From the NCBI GenBank assembly GCA_023393475.1, contig JAEWLC010000106.1:1-35111 (forward strand): DNA of 35,111 nucleotides. Reading direction: 5' to 3'. Source of the DNA: Pseudomonadota bacterium (lineage in GTDB: Bacteria; Pseudomonadota; Alphaproteobacteria; Rhizobiales; Devosiaceae). Numbering within the stretch: position 1 is the first letter of the stretch; every line of letters begins with the position of its first letter. A program made the translations under genes and the position numbers. The notes beneath the pieces are model-generated. The model made no database searches, had not been told where the DNA came from, and worked only from the letters and a program-made list of their open reading frames with translations. Shown here in pieces: positions 27,080-34,791 of the stretch.

Positions 27080-27889
27080 ATGACGCAATTTCACGTGCTC
27101 ACCAATGCCGGCGAGCGGCTGGACATCCCGGCTGTGCGAACCATCGGCGTAGCAGACCTGTTGGACGCCCTCAGGCATGGCTGGCAGGACTTTTGGGAGA
27201 AGCCCTCGCACCTGGCGTTTCTCGGGCTGATCTACCCGCTCTGCGGCGCGATCGTCGCAGTCTGGTCATCAGGCAACAACGCCTGGCCCCTGCTCTTTCC
27301 GCTGATCTCCGGCTTTGCGCTTGTCGGCCCCTTCGTGGCGCTGCCGATCTATGAGATGAGCCGTCGCGAGGAAATGGGCCTCGATACTCACTGGCGAGCG
27401 GCGTTCGACGTTTTCCGCACCCCCGCCTTCGCATCGATCGCCGCACTAGGCGTGATGATGCTGATCGCATTCACCGTGTGGCTGATGGTGGCTCAGTTCA
27501 TCTACGAGGCCCACTTCGGGCCGGGTTCGCCCCCGACGCTGATGGCCTTCATCAACGAGGTGTTCAGCACGCAGCAAGGCGGCTCGCTGATGTTCTGGGG
27601 CAACCTGGTCGGCTTCCTGTTCGCTGCCGGCGTCCTTTCCAGCATGGTCATCTCCATCCCCCTGCTGCTGGACCGTGACGTGGGCGCTGCGGTGGCCGTG
27701 ATGACGTCGCTGCGGGTAACGCTGAAGAACCCGGTGACCATCGCGATCTGGGGCCTCATGGTCGCGGGCCTCCTGATCCTCGGCGCGCTGCCGCTGCTCG
27801 TCGGGCTGGCAATCGTCGTGCCGGTTCTTGGTCACGCGACGTGGCATCTCTACCGCAAGGCCGTGGTGCCGCCGGGCGAGACTCATTAA
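27080..27889 (+). CDS. DUF2189 family membrane protein
   Basis: This 269-residue protein has about six membrane segments. The DUF2189 pattern is clear: a region ending in ALRHGWQDFWEKPSH before the first span, then PFVALPIYEMSRREEMG after the second. The family's function is unknown. The ATG at 27080 has AGGAGG 6 nt upstream; a second ATG at 27074 is too close to it. Its TAA stop is part of the CtrA-type box described separately. Confidence 0.88.
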   Translation: MTQFHVLTNAGERLDIPAVRTIGVADLLDALRHGWQDFWEKPSHLAFLGLIYPLCGAIVAVWSSGNNAWPLLFPLISGFALVGPFVALPIYEMSRREEMGLDTHWRAAFDVFRTPAFASIAALGVMMLIAFTVWLMVAQFIYEAHFGPGSPPTLMAFINEVFSTQQGGSLMFWGNLVGFLFAAGVLSSMVISIPLLLDRDVGAAVAVMTSLRVTLKNPVTIAIWGLMVAGLLILGALPLLVGLAIVVPVLGHATWHLYRKAVVPPGETH

Positions 27890-27901
27890 CGACTCGTTAA
27901 G
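27880..27901 (+). promoter_or_regulatory. CtrA-type box interleaved with two GANTC sites
   Basis: TTAA at 27886-27889 and TTAA at 27897-27900 are separated by exactly 7 bp, the full CtrA recognition pattern. GACTC occurs at 27880-27884 and again at 27891-27895, inside the spacer; GANTC is the methylation site of CcrM. The whole segment is an 11-bp tandem duplication with 9 of 11 identical. It lies 139 bp before the start of the next gene. No other TTAA-N7-TTAA was seen. Confidence 0.6.
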
Positions 27902-28007
27902 AAACTCGGCCCAATCTGACCGGGCTTAAGTAGAGGGCAGGATGAGCCGCCGCTGGTGGCCCTGCCCTCGCCCAGTTTCTGGAACCCGGAAAACGCCAGT
28001 CGCGTTA

Positions 28008-28031
28008 GCTCCTCGACAAACCACGAGGAGC
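28008..28031 (+). promoter_or_regulatory. Hairpin sequestering the ribosome binding site
   Basis: A perfect 8-bp stem (28008-28015 with 28024-28031) and an 8-nt loop place the GAGGAG ribosome binding site of the 107-residue membrane protein in the right arm. The start ATG is 9 nt after it. When folded, the hairpin should lower translation; what would open it is unknown. Confidence 0.6.
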
Positions 28032-28039
28032 CCTCGGCC

Positions 28040-28363
28040 ATGGCCAGTTTCGACCTATCGCATTTCACCGATACCGCCCACGACCGCTTCGGCCGGCAGT
28101 TCTCGAGCCTTGCCCGCGATACCCGGCACCTGTCCGATGCCCTTACGCGCTACGCCGCTCACACCCGTCGTGATGTTGGCCACCTCGCGCATGATCTCGC
28201 CGACGACGCGCTGCAGCAGGGCGCGGTAGCGGCCCGTGTGCTCGGCAAGCAGGCGTGGAAGGCCGGTAAGGCCGTCCGCCGCGATCCGGCACCGACTGTT
28301 GCCGCGCTCGTCGGTCTCGCCTGCCTCGTGACGCTGGTAATGGCCTCCGGCTCGCGCCGCTGA
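28040..28363 (+). CDS. Small C-terminally anchored membrane protein
   Basis: This 107-residue protein is not firmly recognised. A long charged, mostly helical N-terminal part with many His, Arg and Asp residues (about 1-78) is followed by a single membrane segment (about 86-103, PTVAALVGLACLVTLVMAS) and a short SRR end. The layout recalls ElaB/YqjD/DUF883 proteins, which anchor to the membrane by a C-terminal helix and bind ribosomes in E. coli; this similarity is one of layout only. I chose the ATG at 28040, served by the GAGGAG at 28025-28030. Confidence 0.75.
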   Translation: MASFDLSHFTDTAHDRFGRQFSSLARDTRHLSDALTRYAAHTRRDVGHLAHDLADDALQQGAVAARVLGKQAWKAGKAVRRDPAPTVAALVGLACLVTLVMASGSRR

Positions 28364-28403
28364 CATCCTCAACGCAGTCTTAACCCCAGGGCGTGCATTC
28401 TAG

Positions 28404-28432
28404 GGAGCACGGGCAAGCGTCAGCCCGGCTCC
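28404..28432 (+). terminator. Hairpin, possible weak terminator
   Basis: GGAGC and CGGGC (28404-28408 and 28410-28414, one bulged A) pair with GCCCG and GCTCC (28423-28432) around an 8-nt loop, followed by TTAGTTGT. It lies between the small membrane protein and the hydrolase gene and could end the first transcript or fold in the leader of the second. Confidence 0.5.
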
Positions 28433-28461
28433 TTAGTTGTATCTGCGTTCTGGAGTCATCG

Positions 28462-28956
28462 TTGGCAGGGTCCCTGAAGCTGCTCCTCGCGGCGCCGTTG
28501 CTGTTGAGCATCGCCGGCTGCGCCACCTTCTCCCCATTCGGCCTCTCCTCGCGCGACTGCCTCGCTCGCGCGATGTATTTCGAGTCGAACCGCTCGAGCG
28601 AAGACGGCATGCTGGCCGTGGGCACCGTGGTGATGAACCGCGTCGCCGACAAGAAGTACCCGCAATCGGTCTGCGGTGTGGTCGGCCAGAAGAACCAGTT
28701 CGCCCCCGGCGTCCTGTCCAAGCCGATGAGCGAGAAGCGCTCCGCCGCGCTCGCCTACTCGGTTGCCGATCGGGTGATGCGCGGCGCCCGGCATCCGACG
28801 CTCGGCAAGAACGTGAAACACTTCCACACCGCCGGCTACCGCTTCTCGTATAACAACATGTACTACGTGCTCGAAGCCGGCGGGAACAACTTCTACGAGA
28901 AGCTGAAAGCCGGCACCTTCTCCAACGATCCCTTCGCCGCACTGGCCTACTGGTAA
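28462..28956 (+). CDS. SleB-like cell wall hydrolase lipoprotein
   Basis: This is a 164-residue protein with the Hydrolase_2 (SleB) fold, expected to cut the glycan strands of peptidoglycan. The catalytic Glu41 stands in ARAMYFESN, followed by the family segment GMLAVGTVVMNRV and, further on, GQKNQFAPG. I chose a TTG start (28462) with GGAG 6 nt upstream; it gives a short signal peptide ending in SIAGC, so Cys20 should be lipidated and the enzyme membrane-anchored. Longer in-frame starts would bury the signal peptide. The protein is smaller than most relatives, being little more than the catalytic domain. Confidence 0.83.
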   Translation: MAGSLKLLLAAPLLLSIAGCATFSPFGLSSRDCLARAMYFESNRSSEDGMLAVGTVVMNRVADKKYPQSVCGVVGQKNQFAPGVLSKPMSEKRSAALAYSVADRVMRGARHPTLGKNVKHFHTAGYRFSYNNMYYVLEAGGNNFYEKLKAGTFSNDPFAALAYW

Positions 28957-28957
28957 C

Positions 28958-29644
28958 TCAGACCGGAGGGGCCGGCGGAGGCGGCGCGCCCAGGCCGAAG
29001 AAGCTGAGCACGACGCTGATCGTCCAGCTGATCAGCACCCAGTAGAGGCCCGCGACGACCACGGTGGAGACGATCCCCACCAGTGCCCCGAGAACGATCC
29101 AGACCCCGTCGCGTTCGAGCAGGCCGAGCGCGATAATGCAGATGGCGATCGACGGGGCCATGTTCGCCCCCGGGATCGGCAGCAGCACAAGCAGCGCCAT
29201 TACGAAAGCCACGAACCCGGCGAAATACACCGCCGGACGCTTGGCCAGGAACTCGAAGCGCGGCTTCATGATCCCTTCGGCACGGGCGAGCCACGGCGAA
29301 GCGGCTTTCATCACGCGGTGGAAGTCGACGCGGCTCAGCGAGCGATCCGTGATGATCTTGGGGAGCCAGGCATTCATCCCGAGCATCAGCTGTGCGCTCA
29401 GGAACACCAGCGGCGCTCCGACGATGGCCGAGACGCCCGGCGGCATTGGCAGCGCGGTGATGATCGCGAAGATGAACATGAGGGCGCCAAGCGCGCGGCG
29501 CTTCAGGGCCTCCAGCAAGTCACCGATGGATATGCGGTCACGGTCTTCTGCCGCCGCGATCGCCATAAGGATGGCCGAGAGGCGGTCTGCGCCCTCGGCC
29601 TTGTCTACCTTGGAAAGGTCAATTTCAACGTGTGGCTCTGTCAT
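28958..29644 (-). CDS. ExoD family exopolysaccharide synthesis protein
   Basis: This 228-residue inner-membrane protein has four to five membrane segments and the ExoD pattern: ISIGDLLEALKRRALGALM (about 38-56), ITALPMPPGVSAIVGAPLVF (about 61-80) and LPIPGANMAPS later. ExoD was first described in Sinorhizobium for exopolysaccharide production and alkali tolerance; the biochemical role is unclear. A Pro-rich C-terminus ends the protein. It is convergent with the SleB-like gene, one base apart. Confidence 0.9.
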   Translation of the reverse strand: MTEPHVEIDLSKVDKAEGADRLSAILMAIAAAEDRDRISIGDLLEALKRRALGALMFIFAIITALPMPPGVSAIVGAPLVFLSAQLMLGMNAWLPKIITDRSLSRVDFHRVMKAASPWLARAEGIMKPRFEFLAKRPAVYFAGFVAFVMALLVLLPIPGANMAPSIAICIIALGLLERDGVWIVLGALVGIVSTVVVAGLYWVLISWTISVVLSFFGLGAPPPPAPPV

Positions 29645-29698
29645 CGGAGCGGATCATGCAGCGATTCCGTTACAGAGCAAGCACTTCCGCCCGATTGT

Positions 29699-30280
29699 TC
29701 AGAAGTCGCCTCCCATATCGAAGCCACCGTCGCCACCACCGAAACCGCCCCAATCTCCGCCGGAATCGCCGCCGACGTCCTGATCGCCGCCCTGGTCCTG
29801 GTCGCTGACATTATCGTTACCGGCGTCGTCGGGGGCCTGATCGTTGTTCTGTCCTTCGGACGCATGCGCACCGCCGGCACCCAGCAGGGAGCCGATCGCG
29901 CTGCCGAGCAGCACGCCGCCGGCAACGCCGAGGGCCGTCTGCATAGCGCCGCCGAGGAAGCCGCCGCCACCGAATCCGCGCTGGAACCCGCCATTGTTCT
30001 GCTGGTCGTCCGGCCGGTCCCAGGGACCGCGGCGCTGCATGGAGCGCTCGCCTTCTCGCGCCTTCTGCTCGAGCTCTTCGATCCGGCGCTCCGCCACTTC
30101 GAGCGCATGCTGCTGCACGAGGATAGTCTGGGCCATGTAGTAGGGAGCAGCCGGCTGGCGCGCGATCTCGCGCTCGATCAGCTCGACCGCATCGCGGTCG
30201 CGATCGGGAGCCCTCTGCTCGGCTGCGGCAAGCCGATCGAACAGTCCTTCGATGGCGCGGCGGTCTTCGGGGTTCAGCAT
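29699..30280 (-). CDS. DUF2076 family protein
   Basis: This 193-residue protein has the typical DUF2076 start (MLNPEDRRAIEGLFDRL) and the hallmark PYYMAQTILVQQHALE segment (about 45-60) followed by a coiled-coil stretch. The middle has a Gly-rich hydrophobic section (about 112-143). The end (about 150-193) is low-complexity, rich in Gly, Asp and Asn. The ATG has GGAG 7 nt upstream. Function unknown. Confidence 0.88.
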   Translation of the reverse strand: MLNPEDRRAIEGLFDRLAAAEQRAPDRDRDAVELIEREIARQPAAPYYMAQTILVQQHALEVAERRIEELEQKAREGERSMQRRGPWDRPDDQQNNGGFQRGFGGGGFLGGAMQTALGVAGGVLLGSAIGSLLGAGGAHASEGQNNDQAPDDAGNDNVSDQDQGGDQDVGGDSGGDWGGFGGGDGGFDMGGDF

Positions 30281-30455
30281 TTCAGCTCTCCAATGTTGAA
30301 CGACGAACACTCACGTGGGGTCCGATGCGAGTCCTCACAATGGGTAGCCGCCGCGAAATCGGACATGCGCTGGCTGCAGCGACGAAGCGCAAGATCGTCC
30401 ATTGACTTGCGCTCCGGGGCGGAGAAGCTCAGCGGCAGAGCAAGAGAGGCGCAGA

Positions 30456-31109
30456 ATGTCCGACGATATTCCCGAAGACAGCAAGCTGACCAAGACCAAA
30501 TCCCGCTGGGCCGAGCTCGGCAAATTCCTGACCGGGCAACTTTCACGGCCCGAGGATGCCCGCCTGCCGCCCGGCCAGCACCTGGTGAAGAACTGGCCCA
30601 TCCTCGATCTAGGCCAGACGCCCAACGTGCCCAAGGAAGTCTGGCGCCTCGACGTGGCCGGCGAAGTCGAGAACCGGCAGAGCTGGAGTTTCGAGGACCT
30701 GATGGCCCGGCCACAGGTCGAGAAGGTCAACGACATCCACTGCGTCACCAGCTGGTCGCGCTACGACAACCACTGGAAGGGCGTCACCACCCACGAGCTG
30801 ATGGAAGCGGTCGGCGTCAGGCCGACGGCCAAGTTTGTGCTGCTGACCTCGAACGACGGCTACACCACCAACATGGCCATCGAGGACTTCGCCTCGCCCG
30901 AGGCCATGATCGTCCATAGCTGGGAAGGCGAGCCGCTGACGTTGGACCATGGCGGGCCGGTGCGGCTCGTTGTGCCGCACCTCTATTTCTGGAAGAGCCC
31001 GAAGTGGCTCAGGCGGATCGAGTTCGCCCAGCAGGATCACCGCGGCTTCTGGGAAGTCCGCGGCTATCACAACCACGCCGATCCCTGGAAGGAAGAGCGC
31101 TACTCCTGA
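30456..31109 (+). CDS. Sulfite oxidase-like molybdopterin oxidoreductase
   Basis: This 217-residue protein has the oxidoreductase molybdopterin-binding domain over most of its length. Cys96 in NDIHCVTSWSRYDNHWKGV is the expected molybdenum ligand. Unlike MsrP (YedY) it has no twin-arginine signal peptide, so it is probably cytoplasmic, as in the short sulfite oxidase-like group. Substrate and electron partner are unknown. No MsrQ-type membrane heme protein is next to it. Confidence 0.9.
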   Translation: MSDDIPEDSKLTKTKSRWAELGKFLTGQLSRPEDARLPPGQHLVKNWPILDLGQTPNVPKEVWRLDVAGEVENRQSWSFEDLMARPQVEKVNDIHCVTSWSRYDNHWKGVTTHELMEAVGVRPTAKFVLLTSNDGYTTNMAIEDFASPEAMIVHSWEGEPLTLDHGGPVRLVVPHLYFWKSPKWLRRIEFAQQDHRGFWEVRGYHNHADPWKEERYS

Positions 31110-31119
31110 CCTGCCCGGA

Positions 31120-31620
31120 TCAGCCGGTATAGTCGCGCTTGCCGATCTCGACGCCGTTGTGGCGCAGGATCATGTAGGCCGCAGAGACGTGGAAGAAGAT
31201 CTGCGGCACGGCATTGAGCGTGATGTGCTCGACGGCCGGGACCTGAGTATCCTCGCCGCGCACCTTGAGCGTCAGCACCTTGCTCTCGGCACCGGCGAGA
31301 TCGGCCTCGGAGAACGTCGCGACGAACTCCTGCGCCTTCTTCACCCGCTCGCGCAGCTCCACCAGCGTCGTCTCCTTGTCTTCCCAGCTCGGCGGCGTGC
31401 GGCCGGTCAGCCGCGACAGGGCGAACTTGATGCGGTCGGTCGTCGACTGCACCTGGAAGGCCAGCGGATGCATGTCGGGCGCCAGGCGCGACGCCACCAG
31501 CACTTCCGGCTTGATCTTGCGAGCAATCGCGAAGGCTTCCGCCTTGGCCAGGATGGCGTCGAGATTGTTGAGGTAGCGCGTGAACACCGGAACGGTGATC
31601 GCGTACATGGAAAGCGACAT
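31120..31620 (-). CDS. DUF1993 family protein
   Basis: This is a 166-residue helical protein matching DUF1993 (DinB-like four-helix bundle style): MSLSMYAITVPVFTRYLNNL at the N-terminus and HPLAFQVQSTTDRIKFALSR (about 52-71) in the middle, with VPQIFFHVSAAYMILRHNG near the end. The conserved His residues could bind a metal. ATG at 31618-31620 with GAGGAA upstream. Function unknown. It is convergent with the molybdoprotein gene. Confidence 0.87.
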   Translation of the reverse strand: MSLSMYAITVPVFTRYLNNLDAILAKAEAFAIARKIKPEVLVASRLAPDMHPLAFQVQSTTDRIKFALSRLTGRTPPSWEDKETTLVELRERVKKAQEFVATFSEADLAGAESKVLTLKVRGEDTQVPAVEHITLNAVPQIFFHVSAAYMILRHNGVEIGKRDYTG

Positions 31621-31650
31621 GAAATTCCTCGGGTTGGTCGTTGGCAATTT

Positions 31651-32181
31651 CTACCAGCTGTGGTCCACGGACCTCTCGTGCGGCTGGGGCTGAGCAATGG
31701 CGGGCCAGTAGTAGTCCTCGGGCAGGACGACGGTAAAGTCGAACCGGGTCAACGCGGTATCATCGAGGGCAATCTCGATCGAGTGAGCCCCAAGCGGGTC
31801 CCCGGCCGCGACGCACCAGGTGTGGCTGAACCAGCCGTCGGCATCGAGCTCCGGCATGAAACTGCGGGTCGCCACCATGCCATCGGCGGAGATGTCGATA
31901 CCGTCGTTCGGATCGGTGGCGAGGGTACCCCAGTCGCCCAGGGCGACCGGCAGCCTCAGCGTTTCGGTCGCGGCCTTCGGTGGCGGTCCCTCGATACGCA
32001 CATACCAGTTGTAGCAGGCGTTGTCGGGCAGCAGCGGGACGACGGTATCGTTGAGGACTTCATCGCTGCCGACATACGCGAACGTCACCTGGAACACGGT
32101 TTCGAGCAGTTCTGCGCCCAAGGTCGGGCCAGCGCCAAGCGTCACAACCACTAGGGTGATGGCGGCCGCCGACTGTCGCAT
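31651..32181 (-). CDS. Secreted protein of unknown function
   Basis: This 176-residue protein has a signal peptide ending near TLGAE (about residue 22) and a mostly beta-rich mature part with two cysteines, in DNACYNWYV and HTWCVAAGD, which may form a disulfide. I chose the ATG at 32179-32181 because GGGAGGG lies just before it. I do not recognise the family. The gene is 30 bp upstream of the DUF1993 gene on the same strand and divergent from the DUF1176-like gene, 128 bp away. Confidence 0.78.
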   Translation of the reverse strand: MRQSAAAITLVVVTLGAGPTLGAELLETVFQVTFAYVGSDEVLNDTVVPLLPDNACYNWYVRIEGPPPKAATETLRLPVALGDWGTLATDPNDGIDISADGMVATRSFMPELDADGWFSHTWCVAAGDPLGAHSIEIALDDTALTRFDFTVVLPEDYYWPAIAQPQPHERSVDHSW

Positions 32182-32309
32182 GATCCCTCCCGCTGAGCAG
32201 CGGCACCGTAGCGGCAAGCTCGGCGCGCCGGAAGCGGATTTCTCTGCAGCCATCTCGCTTTGGCGAGTTGGCGCAGCCATAGTCGTGCCGAACCGAGAGG
32301 AACCCAAGC

Positions 32310-32990
32310 ATGCGTCTGGCGCTGCCCATCATTCTGGCACTTGCGGGCACCGCCCCCGCCATCGCCCAGTCAGAACCCGTCGACTACTCGACCTATGTGC
32401 CAACAACCGAACTTTACACCGCCAACGAAACGCCGCCGGAAACAGCGCTGGTCCAGCGGTTGTTCACGCTGGCCTTTACCGAAGCCTGCGGCGCCGCCAT
32501 CGACGGCGGCTTCGGCGGGCCGGAGCCGCAGGTGTTCGACTTCACCTATCGCGACAGCTACGCCGAGCCCGGCGACGCGGAGCGGAAGTTCCGGCTCTAC
32601 CAGTTCAACTGCAACGGTGGCGCCTACAACTTCAGCTCGGTTTTCTACGGCTGGGACGAGGTTTCGGGACTGGAGCCCGTCAGCTTTGCGACACCAAACG
32701 CCAAGCCGACCTATGAGGATCTCGACGACAACCCGGACGGCAGGCTCGTGAGCCTCGAGCCGACGGGTATCGGGTCGCGCCTGCTGATGAGCAACGCCGA
32801 GGTCAACGAGGAATCGGGAGAGATCAAGGCCGTTGGCTACTGGCGCGGCATCGGCGACGCTTCGAGCAGCGGCGTGTGGCAACTCGCCGACGGCGAGTAC
32901 AGCCTCACAAGCTACGACATCGACGCGTCATACGATGGAGAGGTGAACCCGGTACGGGTGTATCCGCTGTCCGTACCGCTACCGGAATGA
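32310..32990 (+). CDS. DUF1176-like secreted protein
   Basis: This 226-residue protein has a signal peptide ending at APAIAQ (about residue 20). The mature part has the features of DUF1176 proteins: FRLYQFNCNGGAYNFSSVF in the middle and a YWRGIGDASSSGVWQLADG segment near the end. DUF1176 proteins normally have a cysteine in the last motif; here it is replaced by Ala-Ser. Function unknown. Divergent from another secreted protein. Confidence 0.75.
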   Translation: MRLALPIILALAGTAPAIAQSEPVDYSTYVPTTELYTANETPPETALVQRLFTLAFTEACGAAIDGGFGGPEPQVFDFTYRDSYAEPGDAERKFRLYQFNCNGGAYNFSSVFYGWDEVSGLEPVSFATPNAKPTYEDLDDNPDGRLVSLEPTGIGSRLLMSNAEVNEESGEIKAVGYWRGIGDASSSGVWQLADGEYSLTSYDIDASYDGEVNPVRVYPLSVPLPE

Positions 32991-33003
32991 CTCGGAAAAC
33001 AAG

Positions 33004-33035
33004 AGGGCCACGAACCATCTCTGGCTCGTGGCCCT
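33004..33035. terminator. Long hairpin after the DUF1176-like gene
   Basis: Arms 33004-33017 and 33022-33035 pair over 14 positions with one mismatch and a 4-nt loop. It lies 13 bp after the stop codon. No T-run follows, so it may be a processing or mRNA-end stabilising hairpin rather than an efficient intrinsic terminator. Confidence 0.55.
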
Positions 33036-33291
33036 GAGAAGCACCGGCCGCACTGTTGAGGGCTTGGGGGCAGCGGCAGGTCACTTCTCGCGGTTCACCG
33101 GTGCATGGGTCGTTTGCAGAATTCCAGCGAACTGCAAGTAAGATGGGACATCGCACGGGTATTAACAGCCCCCTTCACTGGAACTTGAACTAGATGAACT
33201 ACCGGTAAGGTCAGATGATTGCCGAACCGGTCCGGCTTCCCTAAGGATGGCCTGCAAAGCGGGCGCGTTCCGCAATGCCAACGAGAACAAG
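33036..33291 (+). promoter_or_regulatory. Upstream region of the AMP nucleosidase gene
   Basis: The space after the hairpin has no convincing gene. TTGCAG (33114-33119) and CTGCAA (33132-33137) form a 6-bp dyad with 12 bp between them, which could be an operator. No clean -35/-10 pair was found. Confidence 0.3.
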
Positions 33292-34767
33292 ATGGACACC
33301 ATCACGCCCGCGCCAATGGCGCAGAAGGCCTTCACCGATCCGCACGCCGCCTGGGCCTATGTCGCCGAGATCTATAGCCGCAACACCAGCTTCATCCGCG
33401 ACCAGCTTCTGTCGCTGACGCGCGGCAAGGTGCCGAAGGGGCGCGTCCGCGCCTTCTACCCGGAAGTCCAGGTGACCTCGCGCAGCTATGGCAAGACGGC
33501 CAGCACCCTGCCCTACGGATATCTCCACACGCCCGGCATCTACCGCACCACGGTGACCGCACCGGAACTGTTCAAGTCGTACCTGATCGAGCAGTTCGAC
33601 GTGATCCTCAAGAACCACGGCGGCGCCATCGAGGTCGGGGAGTCGACCACCCGCATCCCGCTGCACTTCGCCATTCCGACCACGGAGCGCATCGACGGCG
33701 AGGCGATCAACGCCCTGCCGATCCCGCTGCGCGACCTGTTCGACGTGCCCGACCTGCAGGATACCGACGACGAGATCGCCAACGGCACGTTCGTTCCGCC
33801 TCCCGGCGGCCCCTACCCGCTGGCGCATTTCACCGCGCCGCGCGTCGACTATTCACTGCAGCGCCTCGCCCACTACACCGGCACCGAGCCCGACCATTTC
33901 CAGAACTTCGTGATCTTCACGAACTACGGCTTCTACATGGACGAGTTCGCCCGCGTGGCGGAGCGCTACATGGCCGAGGGTCACCCGGAGTACGAGAGTT
34001 TTGTCGAGCCCGGCGGCTATACGACCCACAACAGCCGGCTCGGCGGCGGAAACTCCGGCGTACGCGCCACCCGCATCCCGCAGATGCCGGCGCTGCACCT
34101 GACGCTGCCGAAGAACCGCGGCATCACCATCGTCAACATCGGCGTCGGCCCGTCCAACGCCAAGACGATCACCGACCACATCGCGGTGCTGCGCCCGCAC
34201 GCCTGGATCATGCTCGGCCACTGCGCCGGCCTCAGGAACAGCCAGGAACTCGGCGACTACGTACTGGCGCACGCCTACCTGCGCGAGGACCACGTGCTCG
34301 ACGCCGACCTGCCGGTGACCGTACCCATCCCGGCGCTGGCCGAAGTCCAGGTGGCGCTCGAGCAGGCGGTTGCCGAGATCACCCACCTTCACGGCATCGA
34401 GACCAAGCGCATCATGCGCACGGGCACCGTGGCGACCTTCGACAACCGCAACTGGGAACTCCGCGACCAGGCCGAGATCACCCGCCAGCTGTCACAGAGC
34501 CGCGCCGTCGCGCTCGACATGGAATCCGCCACCATCGCCGCCAACGGCTTCCGCTTCCGCGTCCCCTACGGGACACTTTTGTGTGTGTCCGACAAGCCCT
34601 TGCACGGGGAACTTAAACTACCTGGCATGGCATCGGATTTCTATCGCACGCAGGTCAACCGGCACTTCCAGATCGGACTCAGGGCCATGGAAATCCTCCG
34701 CGATCAGCCGCCCGAGCGGCTCCATTCGCGCAAGCTCCGCAGCTTTGCCGAGACGGCGTTCCAGTAA
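33292..34767 (+). CDS. amn: AMP nucleosidase
   Basis: This 491-residue enzyme splits AMP into adenine and ribose 5-phosphate, which lowers AMP and feeds purine salvage. The N-terminal AMP nucleosidase domain (about 10-180) precedes a phosphorylase-superfamily catalytic domain, with GVGPSNAKT, MLGHCAGLRNSQ, ALDMESATIAANG and VSDKPLHGELK in order. E. coli Amn is of similar length. An in-frame ATG at 33247 would add 15 residues; neither start has a strong ribosome binding site, and I prefer the later one because the extension looks unlike the family. Confidence 0.93.
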   Translation: MDTITPAPMAQKAFTDPHAAWAYVAEIYSRNTSFIRDQLLSLTRGKVPKGRVRAFYPEVQVTSRSYGKTASTLPYGYLHTPGIYRTTVTAPELFKSYLIEQFDVILKNHGGAIEVGESTTRIPLHFAIPTTERIDGEAINALPIPLRDLFDVPDLQDTDDEIANGTFVPPPGGPYPLAHFTAPRVDYSLQRLAHYTGTEPDHFQNFVIFTNYGFYMDEFARVAERYMAEGHPEYESFVEPGGYTTHNSRLGGGNSGVRATRIPQMPALHLTLPKNRGITIVNIGVGPSNAKTITDHIAVLRPHAWIMLGHCAGLRNSQELGDYVLAHAYLREDHVLDADLPVTVPIPALAEVQVALEQAVAEITHLHGIETKRIMRTGTVATFDNRNWELRDQAEITRQLSQSRAVALDMESATIAANGFRFRVPYGTLLCVSDKPLHGELKLPGMASDFYRTQVNRHFQIGLRAMEILRDQPPERLHSRKLRSFAETAFQ

Positions 34768-34791
34768 TCGGCGGCGGGCTCGCCAGCCCGG

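Noticed and set aside
34775..34790. Terminator between amn and the amino-acid binding protein gene
   Set aside because: The stem is only 6 bp with no U-run on either strand, too weak to call.
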